Below are positions 35,461 to 47,917 of a DNA stretch of 64,000 bases, one piece after another. The position numbers were made by a program, and so were the translations under genes. Where the stretch lies: assembly GCF_014356525.2 (NCBI RefSeq), contig NC_052506.1, positions 34,687,564 to 34,751,563 of the forward strand, given 5' to 3'. This DNA is from Nilaparvata lugens (taxonomy: Eukaryota > Arthropoda > Insecta > Hemiptera > Delphacidae). The notes under the pieces are model-generated. The model made no database searches. It was not told the DNA's origin and saw only the letters and a list, made by a program, of their open reading frames with translations. How positions within the stretch are numbered: the stretch's first letter is position 1; the number at the start of each line of letters is the position of its first letter.

Positions 35461-38400
35461 TTTTTCTGTAAACATTCTTTATTGTACATGAAAAGCTACG
35501 TGATCACCATCCATTAATTTACATTGACATAAAAAGTTGATGTTATTTGATGGCTTAATCAAGGAAGTCCACACTTCATGATGTCCTAATGAATCTCCTT
35601 TCAATATTCAAATATTGTCATTGGGAAATAAGAACCTTCAAGTGCATTAATAAAAATTGTTGCATTTTTGTGTATAGCCTACTTATGAATAATTCATTAA
35701 GCCAAAATTTGCATGACATTGAGAAAGTAAACATGTCAGAATGAGGTATCGTTCAACACAGCACTGTCCATCCAAATAGTCATTACATAAAATTGACCTA
35801 CTCAGCTATTGCACTGACCAAAGACAAAAATTTATTCCCTTATCAAAGGCCTATTATTATGGTTGGAAAACTTCATCACTTATTCTCAAATATTATGTAA
35901 ACCAAAAATTTGTTTGATAAGTTTCAAGAATTTGCATTCATATTGGCTGCTCTTGATTCCTTGACTTTTCCTTTCAAACTACCTCTGACGTCTGACCACT
36001 TCAATAAGAAATTTTCCCACACTCGAGAATGTAAGAAATTGAGGTCAAACATTTATATATTCTTTTATAGTGAGATTTGAATTATTAGCTGAAATCAGGA
36101 TGTTTTATACATGTTACTTTTTGACAGGAAATGAATATTGCTTATGAATATTACGAGATATTTTTTCTAAAAATCCAAATACCTGGTAAATCGTAATCTT
36201 TACGCAGCTCACAAGCTCATCAGTGAAACCCATTTTATGACTCGCTTTAAAGTTATGTAAAATAGCTCTCAGAGGTTGTGCAAATGGTTATTTTCATTCA
36301 ACGACTATATGCCACACAAGACACACGAATATATCCAATTGCCCTTGGTATCTCTAACAGATTGACTCAACAGATAACCCATCCTGAGGAAGATATTGTT
36401 TTCATTCAAACGTGAGAAAAAGTGAAAAGGTCCTCGAATCCTTATTCTTATTCTATCGGTGGCTTCTTATTTGTTTCTGAATACATTTTTCTCAATGGAG
36501 AACAAAGAATAAGACATACAGTTTATCATGAGATTACCATTAATAAAGCACTGATTATCATGATTTAAACTAAATATAACTTCAATATAGAACTTATTTG
36601 GGTGATTCAAGTGTAATTAACTACCTATAAAGTATCCAGAGCCCAGAAATTTTCTCGGGTGTGGAATATCGTTTGAACTCTATTTCTTCTATGTTGATTA
36701 TTTTAGGATGCGGTTGGTATATTTTATGACTCAGAGGCCTATTGATTGAATTAATGCACTTAAGTATTGGAATTGGAATCAGTTAGGATTTTATACACGG
36801 TAGTAGGCTACTTCAATTCCTCTATTTTTTTCTAGTTTTTGATATAGATTATTGTTCATTATTCAAGATCGCTTTACGTACTGTCCAAGAAGTTGATACA
36901 AATCCACGATTCTCTGCCATAGAATAACATGTTGAAATTTTCATTTTTTACAAGAATCAAATATTTTTAATCAATTTTTTTCTCAACAGACAAAAATCAA
37001 ATTTTTACACTATTATGCAAGTTAGATCAATTTTAACAGTAGGTAAGTACCGTACCTGCTACTGCTAACACGAGAGTTCTCTAGTACTTACAAATGTGAA
37101 CCTCAATAGAGAAATAGCATATAGAGATTTTTCTTGTCAAGGATAGATTACGCTGATTAAAAGATACGCGGTAGATAGGCCTAAAACAGATTATCGGTAC
37201 TGGTACGCTAGTATGTACTTTCCAATATCAGTTGCTTACTAAGAAGACGAAGCACTCCATATCGACAAGAAAGCTTTTTGTCCATTAAACCGTACTCAAC
37301 TATCAAGCCGATATGCATGCTGTGATCTTGATGCATTTGAGATAACTTTGTGAGTTAGATCTTACAAGTAATATACCGTACAAAAGAATAGCCTAATAAT
37401 AACGTATGGAGTAATATGGAAATTCCAAAATGTTTGAACAAACAAGCCCAACCTTCATCTATCTTAGCAGTCAAGGATTCCTGTTCTCTCTTCCTGGAAT
37501 CTTGAACTGGACACTTTATATGACTCTGCTCGAGGGCCGCTCATCTAATTGAAATTACGCCGAAAACATCACGTATTCTACCCACTGATTAACTTTTCCA
37601 CCGCGACTAGTTTTAATCTTATGAACGGAAAAATACACATTTCCATCTCACCGGTCTAGACTGCAGTAGAAAACCGACAATAAGGGAATTCACCTCCTGT
37701 CAGCTCCTGATACAACTTATAAACTAAGTTGTAGACTGAAGAGTTGAAATGCTGAATATAAGTAGTAAAAGTACGGTACCCATGTTTTGTCAGAAGTAAA
37801 TTCCTCTTTTGGAGAGAATTTATAGCTAAGACCCCCTCAACCATTAAATCATCACAAATAAAATAAAGTACCCTCGAAAAAAAGATCATAATTCGCTATG
37901 TTAAACATTGCCTTTTTTGGGACCTCCTAAAAATTGGGTTTCAACCCTTAAAACCCCCGCCCAAGAATTTTAAGGACGCATTCTAGGTCATCGCCCCCTC
38001 CCCCTCATGTTGTCACCTCTGCTCAAGCTATAAATAGAACTTTTACTAATCCTACCATACGCAAAAACGCGGCTGAATTTAACTATCTGTGTTATTTTTT
38101 GGTGGCAAGTGAAATTTATTAGCTCTAAGAAATACATTAGCCTACATGCTAATGCTTGAAAACGAATGAAATTTGAAGTACTGTATCATAGATCATTGAA
38201 AAATAATTTTAAGATATCTGTGTATGGAATCTTACATTCCATGAATTTTATATTCTTAAATAAAAAATAAAGGGATGGAATGAGAAAAATGAAATTTTAT
38301 GTATAGTTTCTTGTTTTTATATTGGAATAATTAATTCTTTCGCAACTATGAGGTAGGCTAACAACCCAAACAGGAGGCTCTTTTTCACCGTTTATCTCTC

Positions 38401-40735
38401 TTTAAAGCCTTTAATATGCTTATTGTCAGAGGTTTGGTAAGTTAACTAATGAGATGGACGATGACAGATCATATCAAAGTATCATGTAAATAGACAGGAA
38501 TTTCATGTATAGCAATAAAATAACCGTGGGCCATGATGGCTGTCATTTTGTAAATTGTTTCAAATTAATTAGGCAAATTGGAAAAAAATTAAGTATGCAA
38601 TAATTAATGAAAAAATGCCTCTCTCTCTAAGCTAGACGGTTAGATAAGTACATACTCGTACACAATTTTTAAAATAAGGTACTTTCATGCAAAAAATGCC
38701 CTTGGAACAAGTAAATTTGATACGTAGCATCACATAACAGTCTACTAGAAGCAAAGCATAAAAAATCATCAAACCCATTTATTACAGTACTCTGTCAATC
38801 TGTAATCTGTGTTTAGAAGGAGTTACAGCAGTTAATCAATGTAAAATGTTGAGTTCTCAAGACAGAATATAGAAAAAAGAAGATAGTAAACTGGTTCAAT
38901 CTCGAGCATTTTCCTCAAACGAAAAAAAAGAAAAAGGTTCACCATCAGTATAAGAATCAGATAGCAAGTTTTGTTGCACCTGTTTTAATTATTATGCAGC
39001 AATGAAGCAATAGAGAGGTGGGCATTTATAGATTTGGAGACCGGAGTATACGCGGTAATAACTGTATTTTGTGAATTGAGTACACAAATCATTATTACAA
39101 TGAGAGATAACTGCAATGATTTAACAGAAAACAGTGATTTCATTGTAAGCTACCGAATTTTCAAATTTGAAGTATTTTTTCATACATCGGAGATGCTGAG
39201 AATGTAGGTACCTAACACAGTGTAGTAATTATTGGGTATACACTGCATTTCAAGGTCTGGAAATTCTAAGATGAAAGCAAGTATGTTTGGATTGTCTAGT
39301 GAGGATACATAATATGGAATAGTAGGTACCGGTACGCTGGAAATAATAATTAATGGAAACTTTCCCTTGCTCATCTCACAACGGTTACGGTAGATGATCA
39401 GTACTATTACATAAGCCAACTCCAACATTCACTATCTGAATGAAAGACTTTCTCTCGATTTCCATTCAGTTTGAATGACAATAACAACCATATTCTTAAT
39501 TCAAAGATGTTTATTTTTAGATAAAAGAGGAGTACAAAGTGACGGTAAATGCTCTCTGGTATGTTTACCATAGTGATTGTAATCGTGTCGTGGTACGGTA
39601 TCTACCTACTCATAGAGAGCATTCACTATGATGTGCATCGTGCATTCAAGTTGGATTGTTGACAGTAACAAGTAACAGTGCCGGTAACAAGTTGACAGTA
39701 GAACTAACTCAACTTCTCGAGGAAACTCAAGCACTGGACTTGAGTTTAAAGAAGATACGATCAAATGCTTATTTTAGTGAAAAGTTGAAAATTAAAACTG
39801 GAGAGAAAAATATATGTTATTTATTATAGTTATTGCCTTTATTATTACAGCTAGGACTCTTGTTCCTCTCTTCTGCATATCCCAGAATAGGCCTGCACAC
39901 ACTTGAATGATTTTTTTCTAAAAATACTCAAAATATTATAATTTTAGTTGAGAATTTATCTTGGAGGAGAATGATCACATTATAAATAGGAGTGATATAT
40001 AGTATGAATGTATATTAATCGAATTTATTTTTAATTAGACATAGGCCTAGGCATTAATTAGACATTATAGTGTAGTTTAGTTTAATTATACATTACATTA
40101 GTCCTATCTTAGTTTAAATAGAGATTAGTGTATAGCTGTGGGAACAGTACAGAAACAATTGCAGTACCTAGTAGATTTCTAAATAAAACTCATGTATGAA
40201 CATGGATAGGCTATAAAAATGAGTTACTCCAAACAAGAGCAGTCCTTTAGCAAAGAAAACTATCGGTAACGTACTTATTAATATTGTAGAATAGAATAAG
40301 CTATAGAGCAATTTTATAAAGGAGCAAACCACTAAAATCTTGATTTGCGGTTGTATGCCTATGAATATAATAATAATTATTCGTAAGCAATATGAGATGC
40401 TACATATTAGGCTATATCGTGAATAAAGCCTATATAATAGATGAATAATATTAATGTATGCAATTATATTTTCAATATATTTCAACATTTAGTAGAAATT
40501 TTAATACCAGTAAGGTAAATAATGTTTTTCATAAATTAGTAGGCCTACAAATTGGAATAATATATTTAATTCAATGATCAACCATATTTCATTCAACCAA
40601 CTTAAATTTAAATCATTTTGATCAATTATTAAATTAACACAATAAAATCAGATAAATAATTTATTATTAATAAATTTAATAATACAAATAATATTATTAC
40701 CGTATAGTTTGTATTTTAGGATTACAGTACTTTGT
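35461..40735. other. Intergenic DNA between Fatp and jub: no gene seen
   Basis: AT-rich DNA without a supported exon. GTACC/GGTAC strings are frequent (37047, 37197, 39327). A C/A-rich patch at 37900-38020 resembles repeat debris but has no visible boundaries. Confidence 0.5.
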
Positions 40736-40817
40736 TCAATGTATCATAGTGAATACAAGATAAAACATTTGTTGTGACAAGGGCAAGATAACAATGAAGT
40801 CATTCAACTCTGTGAAG

Positions 40818-41030
40818 AGTTTATTTTGATTTGTTTTTAAAGAAGTTGTTAAGGAGTTGCTTGTCGCAAACTTGAACCTGAACTGTTGTCTGCTCAACGA
40901 ACCGGTGTTTGATAGCAGCAAGTCTAGCCCAATCAACAATAGGAATGTTGTGCTGCAAACGCGATTGTTCTTTCTTGAACTGGTTTCCAATTTTATAGAC
41001 ACCGTGCAACTTGAAAATTGCATTCAGAAG
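40818..41030 (-). pseudogene. Unidentified coding-like frame (possible terminal exon or pseudogene)
   Basis: On the minus strand a frame from near 41030 to the stop at about 40821 reads ...L-N-A-I-F-K-L-H-G-V-Y-K-I-G-N-Q-F, then KKEQSRLQHNIPIVDWARLA, AIKHRFVEQTTVQVQVCDKQ and LLNNFFKNKSK. It has balanced amino-acid use, unlike the low-complexity frames around it. There is no start codon at its head; an AG (ccaactaaag) precedes it and could be an acceptor. I do not recognise the family. A coincidental frame or a piece of a processed pseudogene is equally possible. Confidence 0.25.
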
Positions 41031-41224
41031 ACTTTAGTTGGTAGTTTATTTGGGAGTCAGAATATCTTGTTTTGTTTAAGAGGTATTTACTCACTGTGAT
41101 TAACTAGGTTCTGCTCTATTATATAATATAGGCCTACCCATCCGCCAAGTAGGTATATGACTTATGAGTACTGTACTAGATCTTCTCTATTCAGAGGTTA
41201 CTAATATGTTACTCATGTACTATG

Positions 41225-41370
41225 TGCCCTCATGTACATGAATTCTCCGGTGGTTCGAAACCCACTTGAAACTGTAGGACCATTAATCTCTCATTATCAT
41301 CTGCCTCGTTACCCTCGTACAAGCCTAGAGCTCATGTCGGCATAACCCGCAGCAAAAAAAAAAAAAAAGC
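41225..41370 (+). mobile_element. 5'-truncated tRNA-derived SINE with poly(A) tail
   Basis: A pol III B-box-like GGTTCGAAACC (41252-41262) is followed by ctctcattatcatctgcctc, gttaccctcgtacaagccta, gagctcatgtcggcataacc and a run of 15 A. The 3' part closely resembles the SINE at 53538-53686 (tacccacgcacaagcctaag, agctcatgtgggcatcaccc), so they share a tail domain. Confidence 0.75.
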
Positions 41371-41537
41371 TTGATATATTAATATTTGAATATTTCAATA
41401 TAGATGGCGATACTGTACAATCGAAATTAAGAAAGATCTCTTGCATAACGAAATATTATTTTACAATACTCTAGCCACCCTCTTTATATGTCAGTTACTG
41501 AAAAGATATGTGGGGAGTACGGTACGATAAGTACTAT

Positions 41538-43321
41538 CAGGGGTGCCTATCCCCCCAACGTTTATGACGCCAATCCCCCCCGAATCTAAAGATCCCCCCT
41601 TATTTTTTGGTCTTCCTGTTAAACAAGTGAGAGTGGGATGGTGGGACTATTGTATAACAAGTAAGCTGAATGTTGGGGCTGTACGCCTCACAAACTACAA
41701 CTTTATGAGTCCTAAATACGAAATATTGTAACTTCAAGTACGTACCGTCGACCGGGGTGACTTTGTCTACCCCGGGGTGACTTTGTCCCACCTCGCGGAA
41801 AAATATTCAAATCAGTTTATCTCCAATCTCTGTTATCCGAAATCGATGTTCAACATTGATACCCGTAGCCCTGTTCATTATGGAGGCTCTACAATCGATA
41901 TATTATCGAATCTCGATATATTAGTTGAATTATCGACATAAAACCTAACTGCTTGCTTCATATTGTAATTTTGTTGTTGGAAAACTTCGAATTATAAAAC
42001 TTAATTCTAAAAGACTTATGATATCGGCGAGCACATTATTTATGTTTGCCTTTTTATTATATTTCAATTGGTATATCCATAATATCCATAGTTGAACTGG
42101 TTAGGCTTCTGTTTTTAGTTGAATACAACAAGATCATTTTTAGTTTAAAATTGGGGTGACTTTGTCCCAGTATAAAAATTGTGATATTATGCAGGATATG
42201 ATGCAAATACAATTCAAAATACGATTAATATAATTTATTCTACCTAATAAAACAAAATATTCACCTTTCTTAAAATTAATACGTTTTCATATTCATTTTT
42301 TGCTTATTCTGCAGTTGGAGCAGCTTATTCTGCAGGCAGCAGAAACTAAAATATTTTTCAATAAATAATTTGTGATTTTTTGAAGTGGATTTCATCTTAT
42401 TGTTCATTTTAATGGTTAAAAGTTAGTTTTACTTTGTCTAACTCATGAAAATTAACTTTTCTCCAAATATTTTTCAAAGTGAGACAAAGTCACCCCAACC
42501 CCTGGTTGACATTGTCTCTTATTTTCAAGAAGTCTTTGTTAAATTGAAGTCTTTGTTGAAATTTTTGTTAAATCTTTGTTAAAGTTGAGAAAAATACTAA
42601 CTTTTTAAATGAAAAATACTCTTCAAACATTGCAGAGTGCAATTAAAAATATTGCAAGAGATTTGTTGCAACTTAAGTATTGATTGCAAGCTGTTTAAAA
42701 TTTCAACTCCCCAAAATTGGAACAAAGTTACCCCGGTACCTTATTTTCCCAACTGGAACTGTTATTCTCACTGTAGCCGAGCTTCTGGTTAGAATCCCTC
42801 TTGGACCCGGTGCTGGAAGGTAAGGAGACTGCTTGTTGCTTGCAAGGATGCTGAAGTTCAGCTTTTTCCTGGCGAGGATAACACTAGTAGAATGTTCTCG
42901 CGTTGTACTGAAACGATACACTGATACGAATATTCGATCTGACTGTTTGATGTCGATCAATTAGTTGATCCATATTGACAATATTGCCAATTGATTGACA
43001 AGTTGAAAGCCTGTCAGCTAATCCAAGTGCGAGAAAATCCTCAAATTAAAATTCTCGATACGATTTCCAAAAACCAGTAAACTGGTGCTTACACTGATCA
43101 TAAGTAGTTTAATTATTTCAGTAGGAAATAATTCATCATTTACATCGCTGGGAAATACAAAGCAGTAATGGATAAAAGAATGAACATATAAAAATAATTA
43201 TAAAAAAATGAATAAAATAAAAATTATTAGAGGGAATCGGTCCTCTAGGTTAAAATTAATCCCCCCCCCAAAATTTCTATGACGCCGTTGGCGTCATGTA
43301 CCCCCCCTGTAGGCACCCCTG
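41538..43321. mobile_element. hAT-type non-autonomous element, 1784 bp, perfect 8-bp target duplication
   Basis: The element begins CAGGGGTGCCTATCCCCCC and ends, in inverted form, CAGGGGTGCCTACAGGGG. Both ends carry a C-rich block with tatgacgcc. The flanks are AGTACTAT at 41530-41537 and AGTACTAT at 43322-43329, an exact 8-bp duplication. CAGGGGTG ends and 8-bp duplications are hallmarks of hAT elements. No transposase frame was found, so it would depend on an autonomous relative. About 985 bp of it belong to a nested element. Confidence 0.9.
41752..42736. mobile_element. Nested element with GGGGTGACTTTGTC terminal repeats
   Basis: Inside the hAT element, CCGGGGTGACTTTGTC at 41752 is matched in inverted form by GAACAAAGTTACCCCGG ending at 42736. 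The motif GGGGTGACTTTGTCC occurs again in direct orientation at 41774 and 42153, and inverted at 42483-42496. No coding frame. The nesting means it jumped in after the hAT element did, or was part of the hAT element when it moved. Confidence 0.7.
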
Positions 43322-43329
43322 AGTACTAT

Positions 43330-45639
43330 GGTACCTTACTCTGCCTTCCTATTGCCTTACTCTGAAACCGCAGCACATTGAACACTTCATTCTTTTAAGG
43401 TGAACAGTACCGGTACTACCGTGTATGTAGTCAAGAACTTCGAAAAGTCACAGTATTTGTATTTTTAGTATGTATTATATAATAAGAGATAAATCTCCTG
43501 AATTTGACTTGATGCGATTTTCCAAGTGTATCTTGAAAGACCTAATTTTGGTACCATGATTCTGCTTCTGATTTTGATCAAATTCCGTTTAGATAAAAAA
43601 TCGTCTACTCTCCTTAATTGGACACAAACCAGTTCTTCACTGTACGAAATGCTGAGTTTGGTAGTCAAACTGAAAAAAGAATCCATGCAACCTCAGATTG
43701 CTCGCACACGGAAAAGACGTCTTCGAAAGCTATGTTCACAAAACGAGGTGGGGTTTGATGGTATGGCTGTTTCAAGTCATCTAATTCATTATTATTCGAG
43801 TTATACGTCATCAAGTGGTAGTTTCAAGTCTCAGGTATTTTTATACTAGCAAATAAAGGAAGTCGACATTGGATGGATGTTATAACGCCATAAAATAAAT
43901 AATTGGCTGCTCTTTGTATTGTGACAGATGAAGAGAGCTTGAAATATGCGATTTGTGTAGTTATGGTTTACAATCGTCATTAGCTGACAACTTTAATGAG
44001 TTACACTATGAAAAGGACGTCATTCTATTTATATTATTTATAGTATTATAATTGAGAATGGCAAGGCTATTCCTCTTCTATTCGATGAGTTTTTGTCTAA
44101 TGCCTGTTTTATTTCAGTTAGTTTTATTTTAATATATGATACCGTATATTTTTTGTATAACTTACAACCAGTGAAAGAATAAATTAATAATTTTAATAGT
44201 ATATGACGCAGGGGCAGGATCTACGTCAGACATCTAATATACATTCTTTTTCGCTCCATAACATGTTATTTCTTATTTGACATTTTATATTTGTAAACTT
44301 TCCTGTTTCGTAAAATATAGGCTGTACTACTGCAGAAGAAACTGAAATAGATTAGATGGAATAAAAAAATTACTAATATTTTTTCTCACGGTAGTATCAT
44401 CTCTGCTGATTATAGGTCCTAGTAATAGAGGTTTAAAATTCAAATTTGAGATTCTAAATTTCTTATCATTAATATCTCAGTTGAGGGTTAAAGAGTTGTA
44501 AAATGCAGTAGTGGGCCTAACGTTCTAGAAATAGTCTTACTTTCCAATTCATCAATTTCAAACTGATTAACTCTAATATCATCAATCCAATTTCATTGAT
44601 ACTAGAGGCTATATATTTTTCTAATTATTGCCTAAACTTATGACTAATGAATAGTGATTGAAATATGATATTAGCTACACTTTCTAAAAAAGTATCATGA
44701 TTAATCACATAGGTACGGTACGGTACAGTACCGTTGTCTGTTGTGCATCGCTATGGTAGGCCTATGAGTCCACATTCCTTGGTATGATGATAGTGCTGAT
44801 AATTTTCTTTCGATGCTGTCTATCCGGCGATATAAGCATTGAGCAAGAGAAACTATGAAAAGTCAGTCATTAGTCGGTCTATTAACATTAAGCGCATCAA
44901 ATAAAGAACAAGCCAACTTTGAAATGATAGCATGCACACGATGCAATCATGAGTCGTCAAATAAATGCAACTGAATTTACTTCTATTTTTGATCGGATTA
45001 AAGTTTGTGATTTCTTTTGAGTTCATTGTGAATTAAATTTATCTTTTTAAAATCATTTGATCCAAATATTTTTCATATTTAGATAATTGACTTATACTGT
45101 TTTGCACTGTAATGAGTTGTAGAATACGTACATACCTGTCGAACAGAGATTATATGGTTATGTATCGTTACGTGTAGAACAAAAAATATATGGATAACTG
45201 AGCAAAGATAGAATTATTTCTTAATTTAGTACCTGCCTCGAATTAGTCTATTTAATTTAATGCAGTATGACGTCAGCAGCTCATAAAAAGTGATCAAACT
45301 CGTTCAAGCTCACTAAAATACTCATAAAACGACTCATTTTCACAAATCTTAAGCGAGATATTTTGAAAACGTTTCGATCAAAATCTCATAAATTTGATAA
45401 TAAAACTTAAACAAGAAACGATCTAAGAACCAAATATTCATAAAAAAATGTTCAAGAATTTCTCTAGGTACAAAATATTATTTACTATATAAATTACACA
45501 CTTTACGAAAATATTTAACGAGTTCCAGATTACTTTTTTACCTCCTATTATCACCTCACTAATCCTTGAGATTAAATCGATCAAGAAATATTTTCCTTGC
45601 GCTTGGCAATCAAATATGAAAATAAGACTTTCACGTGGA
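43330..45639. other. Intergenic DNA between Fatp and jub: no gene seen
   Basis: The frames overlapping at 43465-43849 on both strands are unremarkable and no domain is recognised. The string ggtacggtacggtacagtacc at 44712 is a short GGTAC run. No RNA gene seen. Confidence 0.5.
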
Positions 45640-46699
45640 TACATTTTTATTCTAATTGAGAAAAAAACAACCCTGCATAGCCAACCAAAGTTTTTATAGC
45701 GTTCAACTTAATGGAAAACTCGTTCCACTCCATTATTATTATTATTATTATATTTTTGTTGTGTGAAGCCACAAATTCTGAGCGGTGCTCAAGTGCCATA
45801 CAACATGTCATTTTTAGAATGGAGTCACATGAATGCTCTAAAACACTCCTCAATGGTAAAAGGACAAGCTTCTAACAGTGTCCTAATTATCTTTGAAACA
45901 AATAACTTATAGCTGCTACACAGCCTTATATCCTCAGGAATGCAATTAAAACACTTGAGTCCTGAATAATACGGTCCCTTTTCGAGAAGAGTCAGTCTAT
46001 GGATAGGGAACTGGAATAATCCTGTATTTTTACCTCGTGTTTCATAAGTATGACAAATTCGGTTAGCATTAAAAATATTTTTGTTTTTGAACACAAACGA
46101 AACACCTTCAAGGAAGTATATCGCTGGAACTGTAAGTAGTCGGAGTGCCTTGAATATGGTCTTACAGGAGAAAGATGGACCCACTCCCCCAAAATCTGAA
46201 GTCCTTTTTTCTGCATTTTTAAGTTTGTGTTCAAATGAATTCTTCCAGCCCCCCAAAACAAAATACTAAGTCTAATGTGTGAAAGAAAATACCCATGGTA
46301 AACCTTTAGAGCTGTCTTGAGATTTGAATTCGACTTAACAGTCATCAGAGCAAAGAGAGCATGATAAAGCCTTTTCTGGAGTTTCTCTATGTGACCATCC
46401 CATTTCAAGTTTGCCTGCAATTCAATCCCCAGAAACTTTGTCATATCAGTAGCAGGACACTCCCATCCCACAGTAGCTGGATCATTCTCATTACCTCTCA
46501 TAGAAAACTTAATAAAATTTGTCTTGCTTAGATTAAGCTTCAAGGAATTATCATAAAACCATCCATTGAGCTGCTGCATAGCAATCTTAGCCTTCTCCAT
46601 GACATCTTGATAGTTGTTTCCTTCAAGTAAGATTGTTGTATCGTCAGCATACAACACCAATTTACCATCAACATTGTAGGGCAAGTCGTTCATAAATAA
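45640..46699 (-). mobile_element. 5'-truncated LINE: C-terminal half of a reverse transcriptase
   Basis: On the minus strand the frame opens abruptly with M-N-D-L-P-Y-N-V-D-G-K-L, VLYADDTTILLEG at about 46651-46610. The YADD catalytic box is intact, followed by the LNLSKTNFIKF and FLGIELQ motifs typical of non-LTR RTs. A frameshift near 46190 moves the reading to a second frame (G-G-V-G-P-S-F-S-C-K) that runs to 45825 with the common CFN.IPED C-terminal motif. The N-terminal RT motifs and endonuclease are missing. Six ATT/AAT repeats near 45730-45752 may mark the 3' tail. Confidence 0.85.
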
Positions 46700-46799
46700 C
46701 TATTATGTGTGGCATAGTGTTGTAGTATGAAAACTCACTTATTATCCATTAATAAATTGAAATAGATTTTGTTTGTCATTTTCATTCACTCTCCAAGTT

Positions 46800-47420
46800 A
46801 AGAAAAATATAGTTTTCCTCCACCTCCTGTCAAAAGTGCTTACTTTACTCCCTGGAACATAATACTAAAGTGTCACTTTTTCGCTCTCGGTACTAAAAAA
46901 CTCCCTAGAGCGTAAAAGTAACTCCATTTAAATAACATGGGAAGCATCTCTATTTTAAAAACGTACATTTGAAATAGGTTAGAAGGTCTAAGCTCAGATG
47001 AGGAAGCATATAGAGTAGTCATTAAACCAACTAAATTCAATACCTCAACCAGACATTTGATCAATATATGAAATTGATGTTTGTATGATAAAATTATTAC
47101 AAACTTGATATCACTATACTAAAAAAATGTATAAAATTTTTTTTTATTCCATGTTATTCAAAATACCAGCCAACGAATATTACTCATTAACTAATCAAAT
47201 TTGAAACGGGAACTTCATCATAGCTGTAGTTGTGGCGGCCATTGTTGTTACAACTTTTGCCGACGGATAGCGCATAGCGCTGTCGGCGGAGAACTGTGAT
47301 TACAAGCCAGCTGTTTCTGTTTACTTTTTAGATTATGTTGTAAGACATTGTTTGGTCACGTACGTTTTTAAAAAATATTTTATTTGCAGTTTTTATAAAA
47401 AATGTAGGTGGAGGAGAAAT
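46800..47420. repeat. Probable inverted-repeat repetitive element
   Basis: ttttcctccacctcc at about 46815 is answered by gtaggtggaggagaaa at about 47404. Between them lie the frame at 46873-47064 (F-Q-M-Y-V-F-K-I-E-M-L-P-M-L), a small GC-rich hairpin gccgac...gtcggc near 47259-47287, and AT-rich DNA. The composition differs from the surroundings. Boundaries are uncertain and no target duplication was found. Confidence 0.4.
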
Positions 47421-47556
47421 GTTGTGTATATCACGAGTGAAATGTTGTGTATATCACGAGTGAAATGTTTTTTCTCCCTCAGGAAATGTTGCCCTCGGCT
47501 TTGCCTCAGGCTTCAAACTTTTCCCTCAGGGAGAAAAAACAGTACTTTTCACTCTA
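47418..47556. repeat. 24-bp doublet and hairpin (CTCCCTCAGG...CCTCAGGGAG)
   Basis: aatgttgtgtatatcacgag plus tgaa occurs twice in a row (47418-47465). It is followed by gttttttctccctcagg, answered by ccctcagggagaaaaaac. Outer gagtgaaa and tttcactc also pair. This is probably part of a dispersed repeat. Confidence 0.6.
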
Positions 47557-47671
47557 TATATACAAATAACTATTTCTTCATAACAAAGAATTTCGGTAGG
47601 AATGTGTGGCCATTTTAATCTGAAAAATGACCTGTTTACCAGTTTCTTTTCTTTGGTTTCTTTGTCTGGTA

Positions 47672-47906
47672 AATAATAATATCGAGTGAACTGGCTGGCT
47701 CGGTGTTTTCAGGTCGCACCTGATATATGTCAGGGCCTCTGAGTTGACCTAACAACTTTTATTAGGCAGCCGGGACCGACGATTTAACGTATCCATCCGA
47801 AACACGTGAGTGGCCCGAGAAAAATATCTTGCCCGGGCCGGGATTTGAACCCGGGCCTCTGAATGATAAAGCCAGCATCTAATCCACTCGATTAAGGCTA
47901 CTCCAT
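47672..47906 (-). mobile_element. Full-length tRNA-derived SINE with 11-bp target duplication
   Basis: On the minus strand a tRNA-like head runs gagtagccttaatcgagtgg (A-box region) ... ggttcaaatcc (B box). It is followed by a body with cgtcggtcccggctgcc and an (ATT)n tail. The plus-strand duplication TTTGTCTGGTA lies at 47661-47671 and again at 47907-47917, exact over 11 bp. The length is about 235 bp. The tRNA-like part lacks a clean cloverleaf and is not called as a tRNA gene. Confidence 0.9.
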
Positions 47907-47917
47907 TTTGTCTGGTA

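Noticed and set aside
43465..43849. Overlapping frames on both strands
   Set aside because: Neither has a recognisable motif or splice signals. Mutual overlap suggests chance.
46873..47064. Small protein gene on the minus strand
   Set aside because: The frame lies inside a probable repetitive element, has no splice or start context, and cannot be tied to any family I can name with confidence.
47827..47905. tRNA gene on the minus strand
   Set aside because: A- and B-box-like sequences are present, but stems are poor and the segment is the head of a SINE bounded by an 11-bp target duplication.
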